Below, piece by piece: positions 26,094-34,285 of a stretch of 64,000 nt of DNA. This stretch comes from Guptibacillus hwajinpoensis (lineage in GTDB: Bacteria; Bacillota; Bacilli; Bacillales; Guptibacillaceae). The notes beneath the pieces were generated by a model, which worked only from the letters and a program-made list of their open reading frames with translations, made no database searches and was not told where the DNA came from. The stretch lies in the NCBI RefSeq assembly GCF_020524165.1, contig NZ_JAIVKU010000004.1, positions 558,001 to 622,000 of the forward strand, given 5' to 3'. Numbering within the stretch: the first letter of the stretch is position 1; each line of letters begins with the position of its first letter. A program made the position numbers and the translations under genes.

Positions 26094-27032
26094 ATGAAAG
26101 CAGTCGTAATCGAACAATATGGTGATAAAGATCAGCTCGTTGAGAAGGAATTGGCTTCCCCGTCGCCAGACAAAAATCAGGTTTTAGTAACGAGCTATGC
26201 AACCTCCGTTAATCCCATTGATTGGAAACTACGAGAAGGCTATTTAAAAGAAATGCTTCCTTTTAACTTTCCTATTATTCTTGGTTGGGATATCGCTGGA
26301 GTGATTAAAGAAGTGGGTTCTTCTGTTGAAGGATTCAAAGTAGGAGATCGTGTATTTGCAAGACCGGCTACAACTGCAAATGGTACATATGCAGAGGAAG
26401 TAGTAGTGGACGATCATTTGCTGGCACGTATTCCTGACGCCATTTCTTATGAAGAAGCGGCATCCGTACCTCTTGTGGGATTAACAGCCTGGCAGTGTTT
26501 AATTGATTTTGCCGACATTCAAAAAGATGAAAAAGTATTGATTCACGCAGGGGCTGGTGGTGTAGGAAGCTTTGCAATTCAGCTGGCTAAGTATAAGGGA
26601 GCTTATGTAGCTACTACGGCAAGTGGTAAAAATGAAGAATATTTAAAATCACTTGGAGCTGACAAAGTCATTAATTATCGCGAACAGGATTTTTCAGAAG
26701 AACTTGAAGAATATGATGTTGTCCTTGATACAATGGGAGGAGATATTCAAGAGAAGAGTTTTTCAGTTTTACGTGGTGGTGGTCGCCTCGTATCGATTGT
26801 AGGTGAACCTGATCAGGAGAAAGCGAAGGAAAAAGGCGTTCGGTCTGGAAACGTTTGGCTAGAGCCAAACGGAGAACAATTAAAAGAGATCGCTTCATTA
26901 ATGGAGAACGGTCATATTAAAGCGACGATCGGACACCGCTTCCCATTTAGTCAAGAAGGTATTCAAGAAGCACACGAGCTAAGTGAGTCTCATCATGCAA
27001 AGGGAAAAATAGTGATTAATTTTAATCATTAA
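26094..27032 (+). CDS. NADP-dependent oxidoreductase, zinc-independent MDR (quinone oxidoreductase-like)
   Basis: Medium-chain dehydrogenase/reductase, 312 aa, with the quinone-oxidoreductase pattern: VNPIDWKLREG, GWDIAGVIKEVG, VPLVGLTAWQ and the cofactor motif HAGAGGVGSFAIQLAK. The cysteines and histidines that bind structural and catalytic zinc in alcohol dehydrogenases are missing. It would use NADPH to reduce quinones or enones. GAGAGGAG precedes ATG 26094 and a terminator follows, so it is a single-gene unit. Confidence 0.87.
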   Translation: MKAVVIEQYGDKDQLVEKELASPSPDKNQVLVTSYATSVNPIDWKLREGYLKEMLPFNFPIILGWDIAGVIKEVGSSVEGFKVGDRVFARPATTANGTYAEEVVVDDHLLARIPDAISYEEAASVPLVGLTAWQCLIDFADIQKDEKVLIHAGAGGVGSFAIQLAKYKGAYVATTASGKNEEYLKSLGADKVINYREQDFSEELEEYDVVLDTMGGDIQEKSFSVLRGGGRLVSIVGEPDQEKAKEKGVRSGNVWLEPNGEQLKEIASLMENGHIKATIGHRFPFSQEGIQEAHELSESHHAKGKIVINFNH

Positions 27033-27037
27033 TACCG

Positions 27038-27062
27038 ACAGCGGCCTAGTAGCCGCTGTTTT
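27038..27062 (+). terminator. Intrinsic terminator after the MDR oxidoreductase
   Basis: ACAGCGGC/GCCGCTGT stem, six-base loop, four T residues. It lies just after the stop codon. Confidence 0.75.
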
Positions 27063-27165
27063 ACAATTCAGCTAAAAATAAATTTCATATACCGTACTAG
27101 AAATATAAATTTTAATATGACCATTAAAGAATACATAAAACCTTCATTAAAACAAGATAAAATAT

Positions 27166-27197
27166 AAAAAAACCGGAACAAATTAGTTCCGGTTTTT
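27166..27197. terminator. Terminator of the YjiH-like gene
   Basis: Stem CCGGAAC/GTTCCGG flanked by seven A and five T residues; works on the minus strand for the 27202 gene and could also stop plus-strand read-through. Confidence 0.85.
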
Positions 27198-27201
27198 CTC
27201 G

Positions 27202-28569
27202 TTAAAAGATTATATGTGCCATGATAACAATGATTGGTAATGAGATAATTGTACGTTCTAGGAAAATGATAAATAAATCAATAAATCGAACAGGTACTTT
27301 AGAACCGAGCAATAGCCCACCAACCTCAGACATATATATTAACTGGGAAACTGATAGACTTGCAATAACAAAGCGCGTCAAATCACTTTCAATATCAGCA
27401 CCTATAATTGCTGGTAAAAACATATCTGCAAATCCGATAACCATTGTTTGAGCAGCTTCAGCTGCTTCTGGAACTTGCATTAAATGAAGAATTGGAACAA
27501 ATGGAGCACCAAGATAATTAAAAAGGGGAGTTGTTTCAGCAATAATCAATGCTATTGTCCCAATAGCCATTACAATGGGAATAACACCCATCCACATGTC
27601 GAGAACATTTTGAATTCCCCCTTTAACAACATGTGAAGCGCGATTGTCTTCAGCTGTTTTGGTTGCCTGCATGACGCCCCACTGAAAGCGAGAGCGTCCC
27701 TCTGGGATTGTATCATCAGGTGCTTCAGCCGCTGTTTCATAAGTTGTATCAGGCTTTCGTGATAGAGGCGGTATTCTAGGCATAATAACAGCTGCTACAA
27801 CGCCTGCTAGTACTATCGTCAAATAATATGGAATAAAATATTGCTCAAGCTTCATTTGTTGAAGCACGACGATACTAAAGGTGATAGAGACAACTGAGAA
27901 AGTTGTTCCAATTACTGCAGCTTCACGCTTCGTATAATAACCATCTTCGTACTGCTTGCTTGTTAATAGTACACCGATCGTTCCGTCACCCATCCACGAT
28001 GCAAGGCAATCGATCGAGGAGCGACCAGGTAGCGTGAAAATTGGTCTCATGATTTTCGTAAGAAGCGTTCCACAAAATTCTAACAAACCAAAATTTAAGA
28101 GCAGTGGTAAAAAGAGTCCTGCAAATAAAAATACAGAAAACAGAATTGGAATCAGATCGTTTAATAATAACCCTCCAGTTGCATCTGACCAAACCCATTC
28201 AGGACCGATTTGATATAGAGTTAAGATAGCGAAAATCATTCCAAGAATTCGAGCGATTAACCAAACCCAGGATACTTGGAGAAGACTCGTTAAAAATGGA
28301 CGCTTCGTAACCCAATCAGGTTTTACGATAATAGCGTAAACGCTAAGTAACGCTGTTATTGAAATAATAATAGTCATAATTGCGGGTAGGGAAAAAGGAA
28401 TGGTTGTTCCAAATAATCCTTGTAACCAACCAGCCAATTTCGCTATTGGAATTGTAACACCTTCATCATTTGGTATTGGAATCATGAATAAGAAAATACC
28501 AATGAGAGATGGAATGATGAATTTTAATAAACCTTCTGAAGTTACTTTTCTTTGATGAGTACTGTTCAC
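27202..28569 (-). CDS. YjiH family membrane transporter (nucleoside-recognition/GATE domain)
   Basis: Integral membrane protein of 455 aa with about eleven hydrophobic segments. The N-terminal FIIPSLIGIFLFMIPIP and the GATE-type stretch around DCLASWMGDGTIG and GFADMFLPAIIGADIES match YjiH-like proteins, whose substrate is not established. Translation starts with GTG at 28569, 8 bases after AGAGGTGA. An extended -10 element (TGTTATATT, minus strand, about 28643-28651) lies upstream. No partner gene is adjacent. Confidence 0.85.
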   Translation of the reverse strand: MNSTHQRKVTSEGLLKFIIPSLIGIFLFMIPIPNDEGVTIPIAKLAGWLQGLFGTTIPFSLPAIMTIIISITALLSVYAIIVKPDWVTKRPFLTSLLQVSWVWLIARILGMIFAILTLYQIGPEWVWSDATGGLLLNDLIPILFSVFLFAGLFLPLLLNFGLLEFCGTLLTKIMRPIFTLPGRSSIDCLASWMGDGTIGVLLTSKQYEDGYYTKREAAVIGTTFSVVSITFSIVVLQQMKLEQYFIPYYLTIVLAGVVAAVIMPRIPPLSRKPDTTYETAAEAPDDTIPEGRSRFQWGVMQATKTAEDNRASHVVKGGIQNVLDMWMGVIPIVMAIGTIALIIAETTPLFNYLGAPFVPILHLMQVPEAAEAAQTMVIGFADMFLPAIIGADIESDLTRFVIASLSVSQLIYMSEVGGLLLGSKVPVRFIDLFIIFLERTIISLPIIVIMAHIIF

Positions 28570-28903
28570 GTAGTGTCACCTCTGTCGTTTCGCAACGGAT
28601 TTTCTATCAAACGGATCGTATTTTTATAAAAACATAGTTATGAATATAACATATCATCTCCTTTTATGTAACATGAAAATACAAACTCTTGAATAAAAAA
28701 AGTGTTCAGAAAAAAGCGACCAATTGCATTATATCGTGAAACCGTTAACAATAAAAGAATTTCAAGGAAATCTCTTCATATAAGCGAATGTGTGAGGTAA
28801 AAGAAGATCCATTTACTATTTTGTAAGAGTTGGAATGAACACAAAAAAGAGGCAGGGAAATTTGTATCCTGCCTCTGAAATCATGTATTTAACTTCTTCA
28901 TAT
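28570..28903. other. Intergenic region between two minus-strand genes
   Basis: 334 bases, AT-rich. It holds the leader and probable promoter of the YjiH gene (extended -10 about 28643-28651) and, at 28843-28876, the terminator of the small gene at 28904. I see no further gene in either strand. Confidence 0.6.
28843..28876 (-). terminator. Intrinsic terminator of the small 28904 gene
   Basis: Stem AGAGGCAGG/CCTGCCTCT with an 11-base loop; the A run at 28843-28848 becomes the U tract on the minus strand. Confidence 0.8.
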
Positions 28904-29134
28904 TTAAACGTATCTATGCGGATTCTCGAGTTCATAAGATTCTTCAAAGGTTGATCCAAAAAAGCACGAGGCGCATTTGCGGTAGCCTTTTTGTCTTAAA
29001 TAAACGAGTAATTCTTGTTCATGATTCGCTTCAGTACGATCTTTGATCGGAGTTTCGGGTAAATGACATTCATCACCAGCGTAAGCTGTCCTATGGACAA
29101 TTTGTTTTTGGTGGTCAATCATGTATTTTCCCAT
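28904..29134 (-). CDS. Small uncharacterised protein
   Basis: 76-residue soluble protein, not recognised. It has three cysteines (DECHLPET and CASCF), so a metal site is possible but incomplete. Composition is mixed and charged, with no membrane segment. ATG 29134 has a weak ribosome site; ATG 29122 is an alternative after GGGAAAA. Support for it being real is the coding-like composition and a good terminator just beyond its stop. It is flanked by gaps of more than 200 bases, so it is probably monocistronic. Confidence 0.6.
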   Translation of the reverse strand: MGKYMIDHQKQIVHRTAYAGDECHLPETPIKDRTEANHEQELLVYLRQKGYRKCASCFFGSTFEESYELENPHRYV

Positions 29135-29353
29135 ATATGTTTATCATATCCCATCTCTAATAAGTTTCTATAAGTGTAACATACTAATAAGGATATTGAT
29201 ACATCCCGAACTTACTATTATACCCGAAAATGGTGAAATATATTACTAATAATGTGTACTTTTCTAATAAAAGTTTTACCAGTCCTTCTTCATATTAAGT
29301 TGGAAAATTCCGATAATGTAAAGAAAAAGGATGAAACAGATTAGGAGGGTGAA

Positions 29354-30382
29354 ATGGAACCTATTATTAAATCAGGAGAGTTAAACATTCGTTATTTAAA
29401 AGATGGAGATGAGAACTATCTTTTAAAGTGGTTAACAGATCCTAGCGTCTTGTCCTATTATGAAGGAAAAGATCGACGCTATACGAAAGAGAAAGTGATA
29501 GAAGATTTCTTTTTAGAAGACGATGAAATAAGATGCCTTGTACTATATAAAAATAATCCAATTGGCTATATTCAATTTTATTCATTAAGAGAGATTGATG
29601 GTATTTCTCTTCCAAATAACTCTTATAGTATGGATCAGTTTATAGGCGAAACGTCATATTGGAATCAAGGGATAGGAAAAAAACTTGTTCAATCGATAGT
29701 TCACTACATTAAAATGACGTTAAAGGGCAGCTTCATTGTTATGGACCCACAGCGGTGGAATAAACGAGCTATATGCTGTTATGAGAAAGTCGGGTTTAGG
29801 TCTATTGGTATTCTTCCGAATCATGAATATCACGAAGGTAACTGGAATGACTGTTTGCTAATGGTAAAAGACCTTGCAACGTATGACATCGAACCGCTCA
29901 ACTCCCTCCATCTGAAACAAGCAGAAGATTTTTTAACTTCTTCATGGGGAAGTTCACGTTCAGAAATGGTGATTTCTACAGGAACATACAACCTCCATGA
30001 ATTAGAGGGATTTGTAGCATTAAGTACAACGGGAGAAATGAAAGGTGTTGTGACTTTCAAACGTAATGATGGTGTGATTGAAATTACTTCTCTTGATCGT
30101 GCGTTAGAAAATCAAGGGATAGGTTCACGATTAATGATGATGGTAGAGTTAATTGCCGTAGAACAACAAATCCTGCTCATTAAAGTAATTACAACAAATG
30201 ATAATATGCATGCTTTAAGTTTCTATCAACGAAAAGGTTATCGCATAAAAGAAGTTATTCATGGGGCAGTAGATCGGGCTCGACAGGTGAAGCCGGAAAT
30301 TCCGTTAATTGGAGAGCGAGGCATACCAATTTATGATGAGCTGGTTCTCTATAAACAGCTTTCTCCTTGTTTTAATGACTGA
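29354..30382 (+). CDS. Tandem GNAT acetyltransferase (AAC(6')-like plus second GNAT domain)
   Basis: 342 aa with two acetyl-CoA-dependent N-acetyltransferase domains in one chain. Residues 1-170 look like the AAC(6')/RimJ type, with the acetyl-CoA loop YWNQGIGKKLVQSIV near residue 98 and CCYEKVGFRSIG. Residues 175-342 form a second GNAT with ALENQGIGSRLMMMVE and ALSFYQRKGYRIKE. GGAGGGTG precedes ATG 29354. Substrate is unknown; the first half might modify aminoglycosides or a protein N-terminus. The following small gene begins 40 bases downstream. Confidence 0.85.
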   Translation: MEPIIKSGELNIRYLKDGDENYLLKWLTDPSVLSYYEGKDRRYTKEKVIEDFFLEDDEIRCLVLYKNNPIGYIQFYSLREIDGISLPNNSYSMDQFIGETSYWNQGIGKKLVQSIVHYIKMTLKGSFIVMDPQRWNKRAICCYEKVGFRSIGILPNHEYHEGNWNDCLLMVKDLATYDIEPLNSLHLKQAEDFLTSSWGSSRSEMVISTGTYNLHELEGFVALSTTGEMKGVVTFKRNDGVIEITSLDRALENQGIGSRLMMMVELIAVEQQILLIKVITTNDNMHALSFYQRKGYRIKEVIHGAVDRARQVKPEIPLIGERGIPIYDELVLYKQLSPCFND

Positions 30383-30421
30383 ATGAACAAAAGCAGATAG
30401 GAAGAAGTCGAAGGGGTATGG

Positions 30422-30733
30422 GTGGAAAATAATCGATTAACGAGTAGGGTCTTAGAAATATGGGAGAAACGATTTGTACCGGATTATGATCTTTTGTTCT
30501 TTAAGCATGATCCCAGGGAATTTAAAGTCATTTCTAGAAAAGACGGATATGCTAATGTAAGTCTTGATGAGAGAACTTTATTTCTAACATGGAATGTTCA
30601 TCCTGAGGCCGAGTGGATAGCTAAAGTTTCAAACGAGTTATTTTTATCGCTCGATAAGGAAAGCAGCAAAAACGTCTTCTATCACAATTGGAATACGGGC
30701 GAGGTTATAATTTTAAGTATCAAGAACTCCTGA
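30422..30733 (+). CDS. Uncharacterised protein, N-terminal part of a probably split gene
   Basis: 103 codons starting with GTG 30422 after AAGGGG. Not recognised. It is rich in charged and aromatic residues and has no signal or membrane segment. It ends inside the following frame, and the downstream frame (30688-31296) has no ribosome site, so the two probably formed one protein of about 290 residues before a single frameshift near 30690-30720. A sequencing error would look the same. Confidence 0.55.
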   Translation: MENNRLTSRVLEIWEKRFVPDYDLLFFKHDPREFKVISRKDGYANVSLDERTLFLTWNVHPEAEWIAKVSNELFLSLDKESSKNVFYHNWNTGEVIILSIKNS

Positions 30734-31296
30734 CAATCGATACCGATCCAGCCATTGTGGCTATTCTAGATGAATGTTGTTTAATGTATAGACAGGAAAA
30801 AATCGTCGTTTTGCAAGGGTGGAGCTGGAGGCAGTTACCATTATCATTCAGGTTTAAGTTGTTAGAAATGACTTCAAGGAATTTCATTTCATTGTCTTCT
30901 TTACAAGTTGGGGAGGAGATGGTGAATAGCCCTTTGATTAACACGTTTATCGGTTGTAACGGACCTAATTGCTTTTCATTTACATTGATGAATCTTGATA
31001 AGGAGGCCGCTCAAACATATACCAAAACGTGGATAAAAGAAAGAGAGTTTCTTTCTTCACTCAACAGTTATGGCTACCACGCTAGGGTTAGAAATCATGT
31101 AGCACCTCATGACGTACTAGTGTGGTTCCAAAATGATCAAGTTGTTCATGGATGTTATGCAATAAGCGAAACGCAAGTATTAAACAAAAATAGACAAACA
31201 ATGTTTCATCCATATCAATGTCTATCGTTATCTGAAGTAAGGAAAACGTGGAAAGATTCAACATTGGTGATTTATACCAAAGAAACAAGCCCCTGA
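30688..31296 (+). CDS. Uncharacterised protein, C-terminal part of a probably split gene
   Basis: Open frame of 202 codons from TTG 30688, overlapping the previous frame by 46 bases. No Shine-Dalgarno sequence precedes the TTG, and the next ATG in frame is at 30787, also without one. The product contains GWSWRQLPLSFRFKLLEM and a histidine-rich NHVAPHDVLVW, neither of which I recognise. Its stop codon lies inside the stem of the shared terminator with the cold-shock gene. Confidence 0.5.
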   Translation: MEYGRGYNFKYQELLTIDTDPAIVAILDECCLMYRQEKIVVLQGWSWRQLPLSFRFKLLEMTSRNFISLSSLQVGEEMVNSPLINTFIGCNGPNCFSFTLMNLDKEAAQTYTKTWIKEREFLSSLNSYGYHARVRNHVAPHDVLVWFQNDQVVHGCYAISETQVLNKNRQTMFHPYQCLSLSEVRKTWKDSTLVIYTKETSP

Positions 31297-31318
31297 CGAA
31301 AAATTCGTCGGGGGCTTG
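31286..31318. terminator. Bidirectional terminator between the orphan gene and csp
   Basis: 15-base stem (CAAGCCCCTGACGAA against TTCGTCGGGGGCTTG, one G-U pair) with an AAA loop. On the minus strand it is followed by TTTCTTT. It ends the cold-shock gene and overlaps the stop codon of the 30688 frame. Confidence 0.8.
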
Positions 31319-31327
31319 TAAAGCGAT

Positions 31328-31528
31328 TTATGCTTTTGTTACGTTAGCTGCTTGTGGTCCGCGGTTACCTTCTACGATTTCGAAGTTAACTTCTTGGCCT
31401 TCGTCAAGTGTTTTGAAACCTTCGCCGTTGATTGCAGAGAAGTGTACGAATACGTCGTCTCCACCTTCAACTTCGATGAAACCGAAACCTTTTTCAGCGT
31501 TGAACCATTTTACTTTACCGTTTTGCAT
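31328..31528 (-). CDS. Cold-shock protein, CspA/CspD family
   Basis: Single cold-shock domain of 66 aa that binds single-stranded RNA and DNA and acts as an RNA chaperone. RNP1 is KGFGFIEV and RNP2 is VFVHFSAI, both intact. Start ATG 31528 follows AGGAGG with good spacing; the longer frame upstream lacks the family sequence. A leader of more than 50 bases precedes the start, usual for csp genes. It is a single-gene unit between two terminators. Confidence 0.95.
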   Translation of the reverse strand: MQNGKVKWFNAEKGFGFIEVEGGDDVFVHFSAINGEGFKTLDEGQEVNFEIVEGNRGPQAANVTKA

Positions 31529-31603
31529 AAAAAATTGCCTCCTAATGTACCTCATCGTACATAATTTAAAATTCACCATTTACCATTGTAATACGTTTAC
31601 ATT

Positions 31604-31657
31604 AAAAAACTGCAGCTTTTGAAAGAGGATTTAACTTTGTTACCCTCTTTCGAAGCT
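31604..31657 (-). terminator. Terminator of the MFS transporter gene
   Basis: Stem AGCTTTTGAAAGAGG (31614-31628) against CCTCTTTCGAAGCT (31644-31657) with one bulge; six A residues at 31604-31609 give the U tract on the minus strand. It insulates csp from the upstream MFS gene. Confidence 0.75.
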
Positions 31658-31753
31658 ACAGCTAATTTAAATCCTAAATATATTAATAGTAAAATGGTTT
31701 AAATATATAATAGCACCGGCTCTTATAAATTGCAAACCATTCTGGAAATTTAT

Positions 31754-32965
31754 TTAGCGATTTATTGGGCTAGTTCCCAGCTTTGCACGTTTTGATTGTT
31801 TTTGGATTGGAAGTACAGACCCAATGAAAGCGATAAAACCCGCCCCAATTAGAATTCCCTGGATGCCATCGATAGCAAAAACAATCAATAATAAAAAAAT
31901 CACTAAGTCAAAGACTGAGTCAAGTATCGATAAGAGTGAGATGGTAGTCGCTCTTATAGGAGATGGAATGATGTTGTTGCTGAGTTGGGAATAGATCGGG
32001 TAGCGAATAGCACCAATCCACCTTAAAAACAATACCACAAACAAAATTATCCATAGCTGTTCCTGAAAAAGCGCCGCTAGTAACAGTCCAAAAGCGGAAA
32101 GGAAGCCAGACGTGTACATTAAAAAAGAATAGGAAAACTTTCTATTTAGCATACCGATACTTCTTGATGACAAAAAGGCTAGTAAAGCACCAACAGCATA
32201 AACCGGTCCAATGAAATAAACTGGTAGCCCAGAACTGATCAGAAGTGGTTGATCAAATTTTTGAAAAACTGCTACTGTAGGGATAAAAACGAGTGTAACG
32301 TTCAAAAACATTACTAACAGCTGAGGTGCTTTTTTGATCACCTTTACACCTTCAAGTACATTTTGTAGCGAAGTTCCAGAGATGGTCACTTTTCCAGGTG
32401 GTTCTTGAATGAAAAACAAAAGAACTAGTTCAACAATGTAAGATATCATACTTAAAAAAATCAGTAACTGAAACTGTTCTTGTTGAAGATCCTTTGCAAT
32501 TAATGATCCAAAAAGAACGGCAAACATCATAGCCATAAACCCTGCTGATTGGATTTTTCCCATTGCTTCATCCATTTTATGTTGCTTGTTATCTTTTTTT
32601 AATGATTCGTAAATCAGTGCTTCGTCAGCTCCAGAGAAAAAAGTAACTGATAACCCATTTAAAATGCTAAATAGCATAAACAAGCCCAGGTTATCTGCTA
32701 CAAACAGAATACCGATACTACAAAGTTTAGTAACAGATCCTGTTAGAAACGATACCCTTGCGCCAAAACGGTCTGCGAAGACACCCGTTGGAATTTCTCC
32801 TATTAAAACCGCTCCGCTCCAGCACATTAAGATAACCAGAATGTTAGCTTCACTTAACCCCTTTTCCATATAAAATAATGTTAAAACGGGCTGCAAGAAA
32901 CTAATGGTGCCAAAAAAATGTACCCAGAACAATAGGGTAAGATTACGTTTTGATAAAGAAGACAT
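31754..32965 (-). CDS. MFS transporter
   Basis: Major facilitator superfamily protein, 403 aa, twelve predicted membrane segments. The loop 2-3 motif reads GEIPTGVFADRFGARVSF, matching the MFS motif G-x3-D-x2-G-R/A. It is most like proton-driven drug or metabolite exporters. ATG 32965 follows TTGGAGGATC; an in-frame ATG at 33019 has no close ribosome site. A likely leader peptide and complementary GGAGGGA/TCCCTCC sequences precede it, so translation attenuation is possible. Substrate is unknown. Confidence 0.85.
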   Translation of the reverse strand: MSSLSKRNLTLLFWVHFFGTISFLQPVLTLFYMEKGLSEANILVILMCWSGAVLIGEIPTGVFADRFGARVSFLTGSVTKLCSIGILFVADNLGLFMLFSILNGLSVTFFSGADEALIYESLKKDNKQHKMDEAMGKIQSAGFMAMMFAVLFGSLIAKDLQQEQFQLLIFLSMISYIVELVLLFFIQEPPGKVTISGTSLQNVLEGVKVIKKAPQLLVMFLNVTLVFIPTVAVFQKFDQPLLISSGLPVYFIGPVYAVGALLAFLSSRSIGMLNRKFSYSFLMYTSGFLSAFGLLLAALFQEQLWIILFVVLFLRWIGAIRYPIYSQLSNNIIPSPIRATTISLLSILDSVFDLVIFLLLIVFAIDGIQGILIGAGFIAFIGSVLPIQKQSKRAKLGTSPINR

Positions 32966-33024
32966 GATCCTCCAACTTTCATTGTAAGTTCCGACAATAG
33001 AAAGACAGGAGGGAGTCATTTACA

Positions 33025-33078
33025 TTAAATCGAGTCGTCCCTCCTCTGTAATGTCATTAGCTCCAGAATTTTTAACAT
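33025..33078 (-). CDS. Possible leader peptide of the MFS gene (17 aa)
   Basis: Short frame MLKILELMTLQRRDDSI with a strong ribosome site (AGAAGGGAG, 8 bases upstream), beginning about 27 bases after the predicted transcription start and ending 59 bases before the MFS start. Codons 11-13 overlap a GGAGGGA sequence complementary to TCCCTCC at 33008-33014; the latter can also pair with the MFS ribosome site. That layout is typical of drug-inducible attenuators. Translation is not proven. Confidence 0.4.
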   Translation of the reverse strand: MLKILELMTLQRRDDSI

Positions 33079-33110
33079 ATTGAAATCTCCCTTCTATTTA
33101 ATTAAGAAAA

Positions 33111-33119
33111 ATTATAGCA
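33111..33119 (-). promoter_or_regulatory. Extended -10 promoter of the MFS gene
   Basis: Minus-strand TGCTATAAT, a perfect -10 with the TGn extension, about 33 bases upstream of the leader-peptide start. No convincing -35 is present. Confidence 0.6.
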
Positions 33120-33229
33120 AACCTATTCTTACGATGCGTATTATTTTTTGAAAAAAAGAATAATTCTGATATGGTTCGATCTACCAATTGTTTTGAGGTA
33201 CGATGAGGGTAATAGGAGGGAGCTACAAA

Positions 33230-33770
33230 ATGATGGAATCTTGCGTGGTAACCACAAAACATGGTGTTATTGAATATGTTCTTTCTAATCATACTATTAC
33301 GCCGATTGTATTGTTATCGGGAATTGGGGATCACTTTATGAGTGGAAGGAAATCATATCCGGTGGATTAACTGTTTTAGCCTATAAAAAAAGTTCAAATT
33401 ATGGGAGCGGGGAGTGTAGATTGCTTTAATTGACCACGAAACGAGTCGTTCGTTGTACAGAGCTGTAGGAGCTGAGATTTGCCATATGCCTCAATGTGCT
33501 ATGCGACTAAATAAAGAAGGTTTTCCAGACGTTCCTTTAACCGTGATTGGAAGAGATGCGGAGTACTCAAAAGAACAACGAATAAATGCAGGCCTACCGT
33601 AAGCAAAAGCTATTCCAATTGAGAAAGTATGGACAAAGCTAATTCAAGAGCAAACAATTCTTTCTACTCATTCAGTTTACATAAAGGCAGAGGGTGCAGG
33701 ACACAATATCCCCTATGACTCCCCTGAGCTGATCATAAAAGAAATGACTCGACTCTGTTCTCGCATTTGA
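33230..33770 (+). pseudogene. Decayed alpha/beta hydrolase
   Basis: A good AGGAGGG site and ATG 33230 open a frame reading MMESCVVTTKHGVIEYV and TPIVLLSGIGDHF, then stop at 33370. Shifting frame gives LYEWKEIISGGLTVLAYKK, the usual next piece of an alpha/beta hydrolase. Further on come DVPLTVIGRDAEYSKEQR and AEGAGHNIPYDSPELI, with the catalytic-histidine region, ending at TGA 33770 and interrupted by another stop at 33600. The central part with the GxSxG nucleophile is missing. It is therefore non-functional. Confidence 0.75.
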
Positions 33771-33802
33771 GCGAAATAGTGTTGCTGTTGTCTTACATCT
33801 TT

Positions 33803-33808
33803 TATAAT
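33803..33808 (+). promoter_or_regulatory. -10 element of the CoA-binding protein gene
   Basis: Perfect TATAAT 33 bases before the start codon; the best -35 (TTGCTG at 33782) has a short 15-base spacer. Confidence 0.45.
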
Positions 33809-33841
33809 AGACTTATACAAAAAATAAAGGGGCGAGCGTAA

Positions 33842-34255
33842 ATGACAATTCAAAACCCAACAAGAGAAGAGATTGGTAACATCCTAAAAACGAAGAAGCG
33901 AATTGCAGTCGTTGGTTTGTCAAATAATCCTAACCGTACCTCTTTCATGGTATCACAAGCGATGAAGGATGCTGGTTATGACATCATCCCAGTCAATCCG
34001 ACAATAGATGATGCGCTAGGTGTAAAAGCGGTAAATTCTCTAAAAGAAATTGAAGGTCACGTTGATATCGTTAACGTCTTCAGACGAAGTGAGTATCTTC
34101 CAGATATTATGAGGGATGCTGTTGACATTGGAGCAGATGTTTTCTGGGCCCAGCTAGGTGTGTTAAATGAAGAAGCGTACGAATATGGAAAAAAACATGA
34201 CATTAAAGTTATAATGGATCGTTGCATTAAAGTTGAACATGCGATGACGAAGTAA
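33842..34255 (+). CDS. CoA-binding domain protein (YneT-like)
   Basis: Rossmann-type CoA-binding protein of 137 aa. IAVVGLSNNPNRTSF near the N-terminus is the nucleotide-contact segment; VDIVNVFRRSEYLP and MDRCIKVEH follow. In Bacillus subtilis the relative YneT sits next to plsY and parE; here parE is 9 kb away and plsY is not seen, so synteny is partly broken. GGGGCGAG precedes the ATG and a terminator follows. The precise physiological role is unknown. Confidence 0.9.
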   Translation: MTIQNPTREEIGNILKTKKRIAVVGLSNNPNRTSFMVSQAMKDAGYDIIPVNPTIDDALGVKAVNSLKEIEGHVDIVNVFRRSEYLPDIMRDAVDIGADVFWAQLGVLNEEAYEYGKKHDIKVIMDRCIKVEHAMTK

Positions 34256-34261
34256 GATTGG

Positions 34262-34285
34262 GGGCGTACAAAACGCCCTTTTTTT
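34262..34285 (+). terminator. Terminator of the CoA-binding protein gene
   Basis: GGGCGT/ACGCCC stem with a five-base loop and seven T residues; the T run overlaps the end of the convergent gene. Confidence 0.85.

Noticed and set aside
30688-30733. Programmed -1 frameshift between the two orphan frames
   Set aside because: No X-XXY-YYZ heptamer or following stem is present in the overlap.
33098-33292. 64-codon minus-strand frame upstream of the MFS gene
   Set aside because: It covers the MFS promoter and the start of the hydrolase remnant; no ribosome site.
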